DNA from: Megaustenia siamemsis
Lineage: Eukaryota; Mollusca; Gastropoda; Stylommatophora; Ariophantidae
Direction: 5' to 3'
DNA: 64,000 nt
Assembly: GCA_032433765.1 (NCBI GenBank)
Contig: JAVIAB010000124.1
Location: 90,623,911 to 90,687,910 of the forward strand
Shown: piece after piece, positions 24,691 through 36,017 of the stretch
How the letters are laid out: every line of letters starts with the position of its first letter
How positions within the stretch are numbered: the first letter of the stretch is position 1
The notes under the pieces: generated by a model
Databases searched by the model: none
Told to the model about the DNA's origin: nothing
What the model saw: the letters and a program-made list of their open reading frames with translations, nothing else
Translations under genes and position numbers: made by a program

Positions 24691-25549
24691 GCTTGACTAG
24701 AAGCTTCACTTGTGTGTGCCTGTGTCTGGTGTCACAATTTGAAACCACTCCCATAAAATATACATTTTTGAATGGGCACAATTTTGTAGACTCAGGTCAT
24801 CTTCACATATTAAAACTGCAAACGTTTCAATGTTGGAATTAAAATGCCACTTTAAGATTGTAACAAGCAGCTGTGCCGTAGCTTTGACTTTAGAACGGAA
24901 TGGCTTCACTAGAGTCTGGGCACCTCCATATCTGCTCAGCCAGCAACCAACAAAATGTCCCTCTCGATCGTTCATACTTTTCCACAGAACACGCTGAGTT
25001 CTCTCAAAGTAGTGAGAGACAGTCATTCTTTTTTATTTTATTTTTAAACTGAGAATCAAGTTTAGAATAATCGATCAAACTTGTAGAATAAAGTGTAATA
25101 TGGGGTGTTTATAATGTCGCAATGGATTGACTTGATCAATATTCTTGAAATGAAATCACCGATTGATGATATTTACATCACATTCAGTGTCCACAATCCC
25201 GTCACAAACATAACTCAGTAAGCCGCTATTATATTCACGGTTTCATTGCTGAAGGGAAAAGATGTTATACAATGGAAACCGGATATTTTTTTTTATACGT
25301 ATTCGGTAATGAATGCAAATATACTGAAGAAATTACTCAACACTTTGTGTTGAAATGTCCAGACTCACAAGTCTCCCACCGCAATGAGGCTATGACTTTG
25401 ACAAGTTTCGTGCTACGGATAGTGTTGTAGATGCATACGGATCTGGAGGGCCTTCAACTTCAGAAGACACAGAACTTGATATGCAAACCAGAATTACAAT
25501 GAGCCAAAATAAATCGTTAAGGTGGTTGTCTCAAAATGCAAACTTTTCC
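24691..25549. other. Unassigned, with a LINE C-terminal remnant
   Basis: A 106-codon minus-strand open frame (24706-25026) is not recognised. At 25310-25390 the plus strand encodes CKYTEEITQHFVLKCP, like the Cys/His C-terminal motif of RNase H-bearing LINEs. The sequence at 25027-25110 (GAGAATCAAGTTTAGAATA to GGGTGTTTATAATGTC) recurs at 28605-28690. Confidence 0.4.
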
Positions 25550-26205
25550 AATGAATACCGTCCACAAGGTTCTGAAGTGTTAGCTGCACTATCGTCCTTA
25601 CAGATTAATTGAATCGTCTTAATTCCATGCAAGTGATTGTGAATCCAGATTGAACTACTGCATGTGGTTTCAGAACCTTATCTCTGAACAAGGTGATGAC
25701 GTCCTGACGTGACATTCTTCACTGATGAGGCACGGTTTCATCTCTCCGGTTGCGTCAACAAGTAAGAACAACCGTATGTAGAGCAGTAAAAAAACCCGCA
25801 TGAATTACATCAAGTGCCGCTTTACGTTCAGAAAGTCGTAAGCGGATAATTAGGAAACATTTGTTTCAATTCAAAAATCAATGCAAAACATTATCGTACT
25901 TTAATGCTGGAATCGTTCATAGCCCACCTTACAGAGCGGGAAATTAAAGAAGCTCGGTTTCGGCAGGATGGGGCAACAGCACATCAGCCGCAAAAACATC
26001 ACTTACTTATTAAGAAAGAGTATTTGCAAATCGCATTATTTTACTTGTAATCTGATCTGCTCGTTCACCAGACCTAACCCTGCCGAATTATTATCTGTGG
26101 GGGTGAGCTGAAAAGAAATGTTTATCGAATATTTTGAAGTCATATAATGACCTGAAGACAGAAATCGTCACCCAGAGACAACAAATATCACCGGTCATTA
26201 TCCTG
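25550..26205 (+). pseudogene. Tc1/mariner-superfamily transposase relic
   Basis: Across shifted frames the plus strand shows SRLNYCMWFQNLISEQGDD, then FTDEARFHLSGCVNK (first catalytic Asp in TDEA), NPHELHQVPLYVQKV, MLESFIAHLTERE and FRQDGATAHQ (second catalytic Asp in QDGA). A decayed WP-RSPDL-PCD-type block follows near 26070-26105, then ILKSYNDLKTEI. This order is that of the QDGA-TAH transposases common in invertebrate genomes. Many stops and indels make it an old relic. An RNase H-type LINE begins at its end. Confidence 0.8.
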
Positions 26206-27190
26206 AAGGTTTTTGTAGACAAACACCAGGCATATAAGAGCGTTGTTAACCCCCTACTGCCCATACCAGAACAGACTCCCTTAACAGAGGAATCAGTATT
26301 GTCAAAACAAATAAGTACAGAAGTGAAAGGAATACTTGACAAGGATGAACAGAATAACCTGCAGCGTAAAACAATAACTCTCAGTTTCTTGGATGAAGAA
26401 TACCCACAAGACCTATGGATTCGTGTGTACACAGATGGGTCGGTCCAGAATGCAGTAAAGAATGGGTAAGCAGGTGCATACATAGAAATAGCATTAGTGA
26501 TATGGATAAAATAGCAACAGGGAAATATCGTCACAATTATGATGCAGAAATACAAGTAATAAAGTTGGCAATAGAAAAACTGCTGAACAGTAATCTTAGC
26601 CCACAGCCTGTAGTGTTTTTGACAGATGCATTATCAGTTCTCCAAGCACTGCAATCCAGAAAATTGCCACATCTGCAGACTTTATTGGCTGAAATCTGCA
26701 AGCACCACAGGGTTGCATTGCTGTGGATCTCATCTCACCTTAGAATACCAGGAAATGAGAAAGCAGATCAGCTGGCAAATGAAGGTGAAACAAGAACACA
26801 ACAAGATGCACCGATTACATACCATCAGAAGAAACAGATAATCAATTTAATCAGGAGACAACATGCCCCAAATCATGATGCCTTACATAATATGAATAGA
26901 TGGGAACAAGTTATCATTATACGTATTAGAACAGGAAACAATTGACTCCACAGTCACGTGTCTACAAAATTCAAGGTCGGTACCTCAACTACATGTACAT
27001 GTGTACAGGCGCCTCAGACAGCGGGACGCATATTTCAAGAATGCACTGAATATAGTAGACTGAGGAAAGTCCACTTATACAATTAATACAACACTACAGA
27101 CAAAACTATATGCACCACTACAAGAATGACAAAAGACGGTAACATTTATACAGGAAACGACATTGCAGTTGCAGACAATACTTCAGACGA
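26206..27190 (+). pseudogene. I-clade-like LINE fragment: RNase H domain and C-terminus (copy 1)
   Basis: The RNase H motifs are clear: YTDGS at about 26429-26443 (first catalytic Asp), YDAEIQVIKLAIEKLL (catalytic Glu), VVFLTDALSVLQAL (third acidic residue) and WISSHLRIPGNEKADQLANEG (the IPGNE-AD motif with the last Asp). One stop or frameshift near 26468 separates the first motif from the rest. Downstream, another frame holds a CxC...C cluster (about 26990-27050), as in LINE C-termini. An RNase H after the RT is typical of I-clade elements, which are known in snails. Endonuclease and RT are missing. Confidence 0.82.
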
Positions 27191-28040
27191 ACGAAAGATA
27201 GATATATAGATCCAGAAGGTTTTCGAAAATAGTAAGAGACAGGTCTCAAAATATCTTCATGCCTGTGCTGGATATTTTGAACACATGCTATAAACACATC
27301 TTCATCGCGTGAACAGCTTCTTTACCTAATACAAACCAGCCAACAATAGTAGTTTCTAGATGAATAACACAAATTATATATACAATTTCACGTAATTTCA
27401 AAAATATGTTCACTGCACCGGACTTTATAAAGCCTCTTTTTTTTTTTTAATTTAAGACAGGAGTTGACTTTTCTGTGAGCAAAAGAAGATAACTTTAATT
27501 TTTGAGAGAAAATATAAATAATTATTTGCAAGCACAAATTAAGGAAAGGTACATGTCTTTTAATTTGATACTTTATGATTTGCAATTTCTTATAGATATT
27601 TTCAAAGTTCTTGCATATTTTACGAAAACAATATTTTCTGGGAAACAATACGCATAAGAATAAAACTTTTGACAATTTACAATTACAAAATAATGACGTA
27701 CAAAGAATTCTTAACTATTAATATAACAGGAGTTGCTTCCCTTATAATAAAACAAGATACCTTTTAATTTCTAAAGCATATAAGTTTATATTAACATTTT
27801 CACCTACAATACAACGGTGAATCACTTTTTTGCATTTAGGTTTGATATGTTAGAACGAACCATGCCTGTAAATATTATGCAACATTTAAATATATATTCT
27901 GCAAAGAATTATTATATTTCTTAGCTGATAATCAACTGTTTAATGTTTCTAAACGTTTTTATAGATCACAGGTCCAAAGAAGTTAATTTACAAAAATTAG
28001 CTGATGCCGTCTCATCACATCACTGTAGAGTCTAGAAGAG
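27191..28040. other. Unassigned AT-rich region
   Basis: A 95-codon minus-strand open frame (27388-27675) is rich in Lys, Phe and Ile and resembles no family I know. No repeats of note. Confidence 0.3.
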
Positions 28041-28068
28041 ATAATGTTAGAGAGAGAGAGAGAGAGGT
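28041..28068. repeat. (AG)n microsatellite
   Basis: A short GAGAGAGAGAGAGAGAGAG run in a purine-rich region. Confidence 0.85.
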
Positions 28069-28319
28069 ATAAAAAATAACTAGGAAAATACTAAGCAGTT
28101 GAAATTTCAAAATTGTATTAGAAAAATGGAGGGGAGTTGAAGATAGACAATGACACATAAAAAATGACACTGGAGCGGGAGAGTGGCAGTTTAAAAGTCT
28201 AACATTAAGAGAGAGCGAAAAATAGAGATGCAGTTATAATTATTAAACATTCATATATATATATATAGAAGAAAGAGAATGAGAGATAGGCTTTTTAAAT
28301 TTCTAGCATTTATAGATTG

Positions 28320-28570
28320 AGATTAAAATGTGCGAGTTAAGAGAGTTGAGAGAGTTTATATTTCTAGCATCAAAAGTTAACCTTTGAAAATCCTAGAATG
28401 AACAGAGAGACCATTTAAAATACTAGCATGAAGATAAAAGCAATTTAAAATCTTAGTATGAAAAGAGATACATTTAAATGGCCTACTATTAAGAAAGAAA
28501 CAGTTAATAATGCTAATATGAAAATGAAAGCAGCTAAAATCATGTTATTAAAATAGAGATAGACAATTAC
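28320..28570. repeat. Degenerate 30-bp tandem repeat
   Basis: Successive units read roughly CATTTAAAATACTAGCATGA, then AGATAAAAG. They recur about every 30 bp with heavy drift, for example AATTTAAAATCTTAGTATGA and AGTTAATAATGCTAATATGA. Roughly five clear units plus weaker ones upstream. Confidence 0.6.
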
Positions 28571-28604
28571 ATCTTAAGAATTCAAATAGAGAGACAATCA
28601 TTAA

Positions 28605-29560
28605 TTTTTATTTTTTTAAATTGAGAATCAAGTTCTGAATAGTTTATCATACTTGAAGTAAAACGTGTTATATAGGGTGTTTATAATGTCTCTGTGCGGT
28701 AAGTCGATCATTATATAGAAAAGAAAGGGGGAGCAGGGGTCTACATAGACTACCCAAAAATAACACTAGGGATATGGATAAGATAGCAACAGGGAAATAT
28801 TAACACAATTACGATGCAGAAATGCAAACAATAAAGTTGGCAATAAAAAAACTGCTGAACAGTAATCTTAGCCCACAGCCTGTAGAGTTTTTGACAGATG
28901 CATGATCAGTGCTCCAGGCACTGCAATCCAGAAAGTTTCTACATCTGCAAACTTTATTGACTGAACTCTATAAAGACTCTATAAAGATTGCCCTGCAGTG
29001 GATCCCATTTCACTATGGAATACCATGAAATAAGAGAACAGAACAGCTTTCAAAAGAAGGTGCAACAGGCACACAACCAGATGTTCGGTTACATACCATC
29101 ATAAGATACAGATAATCAAATCAATCAGAAGATCAAATGCTTCAAATCAGGATGCCTTTCATAATATGAATAGATGGGAACAAGTTATCATTATACGCAT
29201 TAGAACAGGATACAATTGACTCCACAGTCACGTGTCTACAAAATTCAAGATCGGTACCTCAACTACATGTACGTACATGTGGACAGGCGCCTCAGACAGC
29301 GGAACGCATATTTCAAGAATGCACTGAGTATAGTAGACTGAGGAAAGTCCACTTATACCATTAATACAAGACTACAGACACAACTATATGCACCACTACA
29401 AGAATGACAAAAGACGGTAACATTTATACAGGAAACGACATTGCAGTTATAGACAATAATTCAACGTTATTAAATAAGAAATCGAAAAAAGTAATAAAAC
29501 ATGCACTAAGGAACAAATCACTATACAGAGACAACACTGAAAAATAAATAATGGTATAGG
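28605..29560 (+). pseudogene. I-clade-like LINE fragment (copy 2, more decayed)
   Basis: The DNA is closely similar to copy 1: GATATGGATAAGATAGCAAC, CAAGTTATCATTATACG, CACAGTCACGTGTCTAC and GACAAAAGACGGTAAC occur in both in the same order. Its start (28605-28690) also matches 25027-25110, the start of the first block. Stops and small deletions remove most of the RNase H reading frame. The two blocks look like copies of one composite unit, with the internal transposase part missing here. Confidence 0.8.
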
Positions 29561-29889
29561 GAGAAACATGAATTACATGTCTGTGCATAATGTTCTATAT
29601 ATCATGACAAAAACAGAAGGCTGCAGAAGACAAAAAACAGGTAATTGAATTGTCGTACAATATATGAAATAAAATGGGCAGTAAGAGAGACGGTAGTCAA
29701 AATTATAGATAATGGTCCAAGCCCAGTTATACAACTTTATCAATGACACTCAAATGGAGACAACTAACACATGCATATTATTATTGTAGAGGGGGACTTC
29801 CGAGGCGATAGATCAGCGAATAATTTCAAAAGAAGAGGTGTGTATACAACACTCCGAAAAAAAATAATCAACAACAGAAAAAAGAAAGA
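29561..29889. other. Unassigned spacer
   Basis: No gene or ordered repeat recognised. Confidence 0.3.
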
Positions 29890-29990
29890 ACAAACAACGA
29901 TCCGAAGTAGGATCGAACCCGTAGTGCTCGGCACAGAGCCTTCCCACGAGAACCAACCGCTAGAGCACACGGTCAACTTAGCTCAGCTCT
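29890..29990 (-). mobile_element. tRNA-like SINE head (different family)
   Basis: The minus strand reads GTGTGCTCTAGCGGTTGG, an A-box-like element. About 45 bp on comes ACGGGTTCGATCCTAC, a near-perfect B box, then CTTCGGATCG. Spacing fits a tRNA-derived pol III promoter. No full cloverleaf could be drawn, so a SINE head or tRNA pseudogene is more likely than a tRNA gene. Confidence 0.55.
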
Positions 29991-30287
29991 ATTACTCTAT
30001 GAGAGAAGCTCATTTATTTTGGAAATATGCAAGAAAAGACGGTTAACCTCAGCATGAATGCTAGTAAAAAAGATAATCATTATGCAATATTCTATCAGAT
30101 TCAAGCCGCTGATATTTAGTGAGCAGTGCTAGTCTAATTATCATATAAGAGATCTGATTTATCAGAGCTCACTTTATAGATGTCATTAATTTAATCCGTG
30201 CCTATAAATTTCGACAGGATTCACGTGAGATATCTGAATTAGTGTTAGAAAGTATATCTAACAAGAACAATCAAATAAGTATTTCTA
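29991..30287. other. Unassigned spacer
   Basis: Nothing recognised. Confidence 0.3.
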
Positions 30288-30671
30288 GCATGATACTGAC
30301 ACTACAAAGTATCTTGTAAAAGTACTATTGATGTTCATGTTTGCATGATACTGACACTAGAAAGTACCTTGTAAAAGTACTATTGATGTTGATGTATGCA
30401 TGATACTGACACTATACATTTTCTTGTAAAAGTACTATTGATGTTCATGTCTGCATGATACTGACACTAGAAAGTTTCTTTTAAAAGTACTATTGATATT
30501 CATGTCTGCATTATACTAACACTTGGAAGTTTATTTTAAAAGTACTATTGATGTTGATGTCTACATGATACTGACACTAGGAAGTTTATTTTAATAGTAC
30601 TATTGATGTTCATGTCTGCATGATACTCATACTTAAAAAAAAAATCTTTTAAAAGTACTATTGATGTTCAT
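30288..30671. repeat. 55-bp minisatellite, seven copies
   Basis: GCATGATACTGACAC starts at 30288, 30343, 30398, 30453, 30508, 30563 and 30618, exactly 55 bp apart. Each unit also contains AAAAGTACTATTGATGTTCATG. The last unit breaks off directly into the SINE head at 30672. Confidence 0.96.
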
Positions 30672-30930
30672 GAACCGCGACGGCTCAGTGGTTAGTGAAC
30701 TGGGCTACAAAGGACAAGAGGTTGAGTTCGATCCTGATCAAGGGTTTCCAGGTTACCCTGCCCTAAGTGGGTATCGAATATTTTCAGGGAAAGTAAAGCT
30801 GCGCGGACGTAGTACCGACCACATTACCCCAGAAATCATGTTCCGAATAAAAATTGTTGTCACAAACACCATTTACCTTAAAAAACCACTTGGCGTGACG
30901 CAAACTACTTGTACACAAACACAATAAACA
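30672..30930 (+). mobile_element. tRNA-derived SINE
   Basis: The head ACCGCGACGGCTCAGTGG carries an A box, and GAGTTCGATCC is the B box. The family body follows: AGTGGGTATCGAATATTTTC, GTAAAGCTGCGCGGACG, TACCGACCACATTACCCCAG, AATCATG and CACTTGGCGTGACG. It differs from the 35196 copy at scattered sites. Confidence 0.9.
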
Positions 30931-32045
30931 AGCTGGATTAGTGTTTCACTAAATTTACATGCAGCAACAATTGAAGACCTGTGCTGATGAACTGTCTCCA
31001 ATTTTTCTCTACTTTGTTTAAGTGAAGCTATTGAACATATTGTCGTGTATGCAAGATTTATGAGGTGCCAAATGGAATAACAAAGCTGCTGATGTCAAAA
31101 GCAAATTTATCGACACTTTCCCTATTTTTGAGTGATGTAACGTCATCAAGTTGTGTTATTATGTCTTAAGATTTCAGTCCAAGCTACGGGTCTGTTAGTA
31201 AGACAAGTTTCGTCGTTGAGCCAATGCGTTATTTCAAGTATCGTTGAGCACTTTTTGTGTAAATTCCCTATAGCACCTACTATTAAGGACTATCATTGAT
31301 GATACAAAATGCGCTGATGAACCTTTAGCCTCTTGTATTGAAAGTTATAGATTTGGGGGAGGAAAAGAAACAGTGGGCGACACATTGTTAGAACCCATGG
31401 GACATTTTCTACAAGCGGCAATACCTGTAATACACACACGCTTGGCAATGTATAGATCCTTCCAACCAACCCTTTGATATTTGTATTAAATTATGTCATA
31501 TTTTAATGAAATTGAATAACAGGCAATACGTCACTTATGAGATTCAATGATTCTGATAAATAAGGACAAACAATCTAGTGAAAACTTTAATAAGAATTCG
31601 GTTCGTAACACTGGTCTGTCATCTTCACTAATGTATGTCATGCTCGTCGAGATCACTGATAAATAAATCCCCGTCTTTCAGGATCCTGAAATTGTCCCTG
31701 ATTTCTTAATGACTGTAACAATTCGAAGTAGGGGTAGGGGAGGTTGACATTTCAGATTTGAGATATGTCTATTTTTATTTCACATTTAGTTGTCCCCGTT
31801 GAAGACCTTCTTCTGTTCAAATGTTGATTGTCGTTTCTTGACGTTTGACAGTTAAATACAACCCTTTGTTCTTGTATTGGCTCTAGAATTGCTTTGACGT
31901 AGTGCAAAATTGTTCTCATATTCACTGTTCTGTGAGACAATATTAAAACAAGTCACTAATTTTAAATACATTGGGGCAGCCAAAAATCCAAATGGAGTAA
32001 GTACAATAGAGGTTAAAGTCAACAGCTTTTGTAAAGGCTGATTTT
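30931..32045. other. Unassigned region
   Basis: No coding sequence, RNA gene or tandem repeat recognised in about 1.1 kb. Confidence 0.3.
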
Positions 32046-32410
32046 CAAATCATCATCATCATCATCATCGTGTGCCTTCTCCGCAACGAAGGTTGGCAAC
32101 CATGGATCGCCATTCTACTCTGTTTCTTGCTTTGATGGTGCAGGCTGTCATAGATTGACTTGACCATCTTTTGATGTTACTCGTCCATGTTAGTCTTGGT
32201 CTGCCTCTGCTTCTTTTACCTTGTATTTTTCCTTCCAATATTACTTTTAGTAGGCTGTTGTGTCATTTAACATGCCCCCAAAATTTCATTTGTCTTGTCT
32301 TAATTGTATTTAGTAGTTCTCTTTTTATTTTCAGTTGTTTTAAAACTTTATCGTTTGTTATCTTTTGTTTCCATCCAATTCTACCTATTCTTCTATAAAA
32401 TGATTTTCAA
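32046..32410 (-). mobile_element. LINE family B 3' end
   Basis: On the plus strand a CATCATCATCAT tail is followed by CTCCGCAACGAAGG and the reverse complement of the WRSM-ANLRCG coding end. Further up come the reverse complements of GRPRLTWTSNIKRW and GHVKRHN. Same family as 20906-21150, opposite orientation. The 5' end is truncated where family A begins. Confidence 0.82.
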
Positions 32411-32419
32411 ATACGGCAG

Positions 32420-33390
32420 GTATTTCACATCTAATTCCTGCCAATGAAGATAAGACAGTTCATCAATGATGTACACAGCAGGCTATACAGACCACTTCGA
32501 AATTAGATCAGGTGTAAGACAGGGGTGCATACTATCCCCCCTACTGTTTATACATACATGGACTATATATGCAAGCTAGCCAACCCATCAGAGACAGAGG
32601 AGATCAACGAGCTTTTGTTTGCAGTCGATCAGGCACTAATACATGAAACAATAGAAGACCTACAAGAACACTTAAACAAACTAAACATCTTAGGAACAAA
32701 ATACAACATGAAAATCAACATCAACAAAACAGAAGTCATGAATGTCGCCAAAAATAAACAGAACATCATCATAACTATATAAAGCAGACAACTAAAACAA
32801 GTAGAGGAATTCAAATAACTAGGAAGTCTAATGACAAACGATAATTCCCAAACAGCAGAGATAGAATCAAGATGCAACAAAGCTTGTCAAATCATTGGAC
32901 AGTTATCGCCACTATTGTCCAACAAGGAAATAACTCTGGAGGCAAAACGAGCACTATACATACAATCTTCATCCCAACGTTGTGCTACCAATGCCAGACC
33001 TGGACTCTAGATGCAAGAACAATAAGAAAAATAACCTCTACCGCGATGAAATGTGTTAGACGAATGACAGGAAACAGTCTGAGAGATAAGATCAGAAATG
33101 AAGAACTGATAAAAAAGCTAGGAATAGCCCCGCCATATAATATATAAGTAAACAACAGATAAAATGGTTTGGCCACGTGACAAGGCAGAAAGAACAAAAC
33201 ACAACACAGCGAGCCTTCAACAAACGTGAGAACACCAAACCCAAGTGTCGACCACGAAAAAGATGGATCGAATATTAGAAGCACTAGGAAACATAACAGC
33301 AGCAGGGGCGAACAGAAGAGCAAAAGACCGCAAATTATATCTCCCCTCGACGCTGAAAGGGAGATGAGGAAGGAAAGGAGAAGAAGAAGA
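32420..33390 (+). pseudogene. LINE family A, RT palm to C-terminus, decayed
   Basis: Plus-strand frames show RSGVRQGCILSPLLF (RT motif 4-5), then NELLFAVDQALIHETIEDL, where the catalytic F-A-D-D has become F-A-V-D. After that come INKTEVMNVAKNKQ, a degenerate YLGSL block, QLSPLLSNKEITLEAKRALY, TWTLDARTIRKITST and RMTGNSLRDKIRNEEL. It ends with KDRKLYLP-like sequence and a purine-rich tail (GGAAGGAAAGGAGAAGAAG). Stops and frameshifts are common. Same family as 51233, 63234, 39060-40320 and 20770. Confidence 0.82.
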
Positions 33391-34131
33391 TCAATGATGG
33401 ACACGGTAGTCTTGACATTTAGATATGATCCCTGAGCAATTGAACGTAAAACAAGAAATGCGCAGGAGACCATAGAAGTATAGTTGTGCATATAATTTTG
33501 GGATACTATGGGAAGCTAAACAACAATTAATTAAGATATAAAGAAAGAAGCAGCAAAAGAACGAATTTAACTTGTTTAAACATAAGGAGAAAAAAGATAG
33601 TACGCTATTTGTTAATTTAACTAGAGGGATAAAAGGGAAATATTTATGAAAACATGTCACAAGAACAAATTTGAAGAGACCATGTATACCATAAAGAATA
33701 AAGAAAGCCTACTGTCATTTTCAGAACATGCCTTGATGGAAGTCAGCAAGAGGAGTGATTACCAACTGCAGAGAATAGGTGAAGCGAAGTGATAAGACAA
33801 CCAGCACACACGGGACAAGTTAATACCATTTGATGGTTTTAAACCTACGACAAAAATTACATCTGGAACTGAATAATTTGATCTTTTATTGTGTTAATTA
33901 TCGTTTTTTGTAATGCTTACTTATTATTTTTATTGTATACATAAGAAATCATTCAAAACTAATATGTATTAAAAGAGCAAATTGTGTAAGGCTACACGAT
34001 AATTAATATAACACCTAATTTATATAGATAAAATGTATCTGAATTTAAATAATGTACTAATACTTAAAACAAAGGTTTATCCAACATAGCCTATGAAATT
34101 GACATACAAGAATGAAACTAATTATTCAGAC
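33391..34131. other. Unassigned AT-rich spacer
   Basis: No feature recognised. I searched this stretch on the minus strand for the missing third exon of the GPCR and did not see it. Confidence 0.3.
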
Positions 34132-34346
34132 CTTTAAAGGAGCAGTTATACACAAACATCTCTCCAACGTAATCATGTCTGTAATACAACCACTCATTCC
34201 GATGAAAGACAAATGTGCAATTCCTGACGTCTTGTACGCGACCTCTAATGGATCGAATGTCAAGTCAACTGTTGTGAATGCTGGTGTTATACACAGACAC
34301 ATACATATCATCGTAGATAGACATCCTAGATCCGAGACTGTCAGAC
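34132..34346 (-). pseudogene. Chemosensory-type GPCR exon 2 (gene 2, orphan exon)
   Basis: On the minus strand a pyrimidine-rich TTTTTTTTCATCCACTGCAG acceptor is followed by exactly 215 nt that stay open, ending AAG before GTCTGA. The 71 residues carry LTVSDLGCL (TM2 with the conserved Asp), DLTFDPLEV, a TM3 segment and the signature ERCLCITAPLK. The complete plus-strand receptor has an exon of identical length, phase and motif order (49719-49933). A matching exon 1 lies at 42546-42720 on the same strand, 8.2 kb upstream. No exon 3 was seen in the 11 kb downstream, and exon 1 lacks a GT donor, so the gene is probably dead. The exon itself has no lesion. Confidence 0.85.
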
Positions 34347-35165
34347 CTGCAGTGGATGAAAAAAAATATGTATTCTACACGTGGTGTATGTGACCTCGTA
34401 GTTTGAACGACTATTTTCACATTTGTTACATTGCATCACTTTTAATATGTCTTCCTCTCAGAGGAAAGCACTATCGGGAACCAAGAAGTATTGTCAATTT
34501 GAGTCAACTGTTATGTCTAACACACGTCACTTCCGTGACTTTTCATTTTCGTAATAGATATTCTACCATGCATTTGTTTGACTACAAAACAGTCGCCTTC
34601 AACCAAAACTAATAACCTCGATGAGATATGGTTATTTAATAGTCGCTTGTATATTCATTGTTTTATATTCATTGTTTTATATTCATTGTTTTATATCCCA
34701 TGGCTCTAACATGTGTTTCATTCTCACACATTCCACTTTGAGCCGCAGTCAAATGTTACTGGAATCCACTTGACAAGCATTTTAACAGTTGTTGTTATTT
34801 AGCCATGATAGATTCGAAGTTGATTTGAACCTCCAGGGTAGATTTTCTGTAAACACGGTGGAACGAACCTTGCCCTTACTATCGTCTTTTCTCTTTCTCT
34901 TGTCCCAGACCGCTCATACCGAATTTTCATCCTCGACGTAGCATCTCTTTAAACCTCAATCTCTGAAGCTGATGGACTAATTACTCTGCAGCAAGAAGAC
35001 CTCACGGTTCACTACAGCTTCGCACGTTGATGCAATTATGTGCATTTCTTTGCCTTGACCCTACCTCCAGGTTAGCGGTTTGCTAAAACTTACTGACCTC
35101 CTGAATATCGCTATATTTTCCTACAAATAAGTGCTATGGATATTGAAAGCATAGTATTGCAGCGC
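34347..35165. other. Unassigned region with a short 14-bp repeat
   Basis: ATTCATTGTTTTAT is repeated three to four times near 34653-34695. The remainder holds nothing I recognise. Confidence 0.45.
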
Positions 35166-35445
35166 ATCTAATTATATATATATATATATACAAAGGGAGC
35201 CGCGATAGCTCAGTGGTTAGTGAACTGGACTACAAAGGACAAGAGGTAGGGTTCGATCCCAACCGACGGCTTCCAATTCACCCAACCTTTAATGAGTACA
35301 GGATTTTTTCTTTTGAAATAAAGCGGCACGGGCGTAATACCGACATCATTACCCTAAAAATCATGTGCCGAGGGTGTGTAAAATGTATGGTCACTAACAC
35401 CATATTTCCTATACGCCGCATGGCGTGATGGGAGTACTTTAATTT
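35166..35445 (+). mobile_element. tRNA-derived SINE, best-preserved head, after a TA repeat
   Basis: A TATATATA run is followed by GGGAGCCGCGATAGCTCAGT, GGTTAGTGAACTGGACTAC and GGTAGGGTTCGATCCC, a well-preserved tRNA-like head with A and B boxes. The body has AAGCGGCACGGGCGTAATACC, then ATCATGTGCCGAGGG, ATGGTCACTAACACCATAT and GGCGTGATGGGAG. It ends in a T-rich tail. Confidence 0.92.
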
Positions 35446-36017
35446 TTTTTTTTCTTTAATCACGTCAATCATATATGGTTCTTGGAAAATGATGAGAAGA
35501 TAAGATCTCGCCATATTTGATCTGGTCTAATTCAGTTTCCTTCTGCGATTATTGCAGTGATGGTTTCTTCTGCACTTTTTGCAATTACATGTATCCTTAA
35601 CATTACTACTAATTATGCAACTTTCCGGTATGAGATCATTTTATTCGTACTCATCCACAATTATGACATTTCAAACTTTTGTTCTTCATTACTGAATTAA
35701 CGTTATTTTGAAATAATTAATTAATAAATAGTGGGCTGGATATACTATGAGGTAAAGACAACCTATTTATATTTTCGTGAATTGCGCTGTAGTCATTGAT
35801 CTGAACTGATTACGGCACAGGCTTTTGTCCGCAACATCGGCTGCTTTGATGCTGATGATAAGGATGATGATGATTATAAGGATAACAATTTTTAAAAAAT
35901 AGAAAAATGGTATGGTAACAGTTTTACGTAGGTGAGAAGCAAAACAAAAGTAGGACAGCTGGAACAACAAGAACACAAAACTATATATTAATATGGATTA
36001 CACAGTAAGCTACTGAA
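35446..36017. other. Unassigned spacer
   Basis: Contains a GATGATAAGGATGATGATG stretch near 35855-35875. Nothing else recognised. Confidence 0.3.

Noticed and set aside
32985..33491. 168-codon minus-strand frame rich in Leu, Ser and Phe, and similar ones at 51332 and 63337
   Set aside because: Antisense shadows of the family A LINE C-terminus.
35197..35275. A functional tRNA gene
   Set aside because: A and B boxes are present, but no full cloverleaf with an anticodon loop forms, and the sequence continues into a shared SINE body and tail found seven times.
35213..35428. Open frames over SINE copies, also near 30661, 48195, 50210 and 57415
   Set aside because: Shadows of the non-coding SINE body; similar peptides arise because the DNA is shared.
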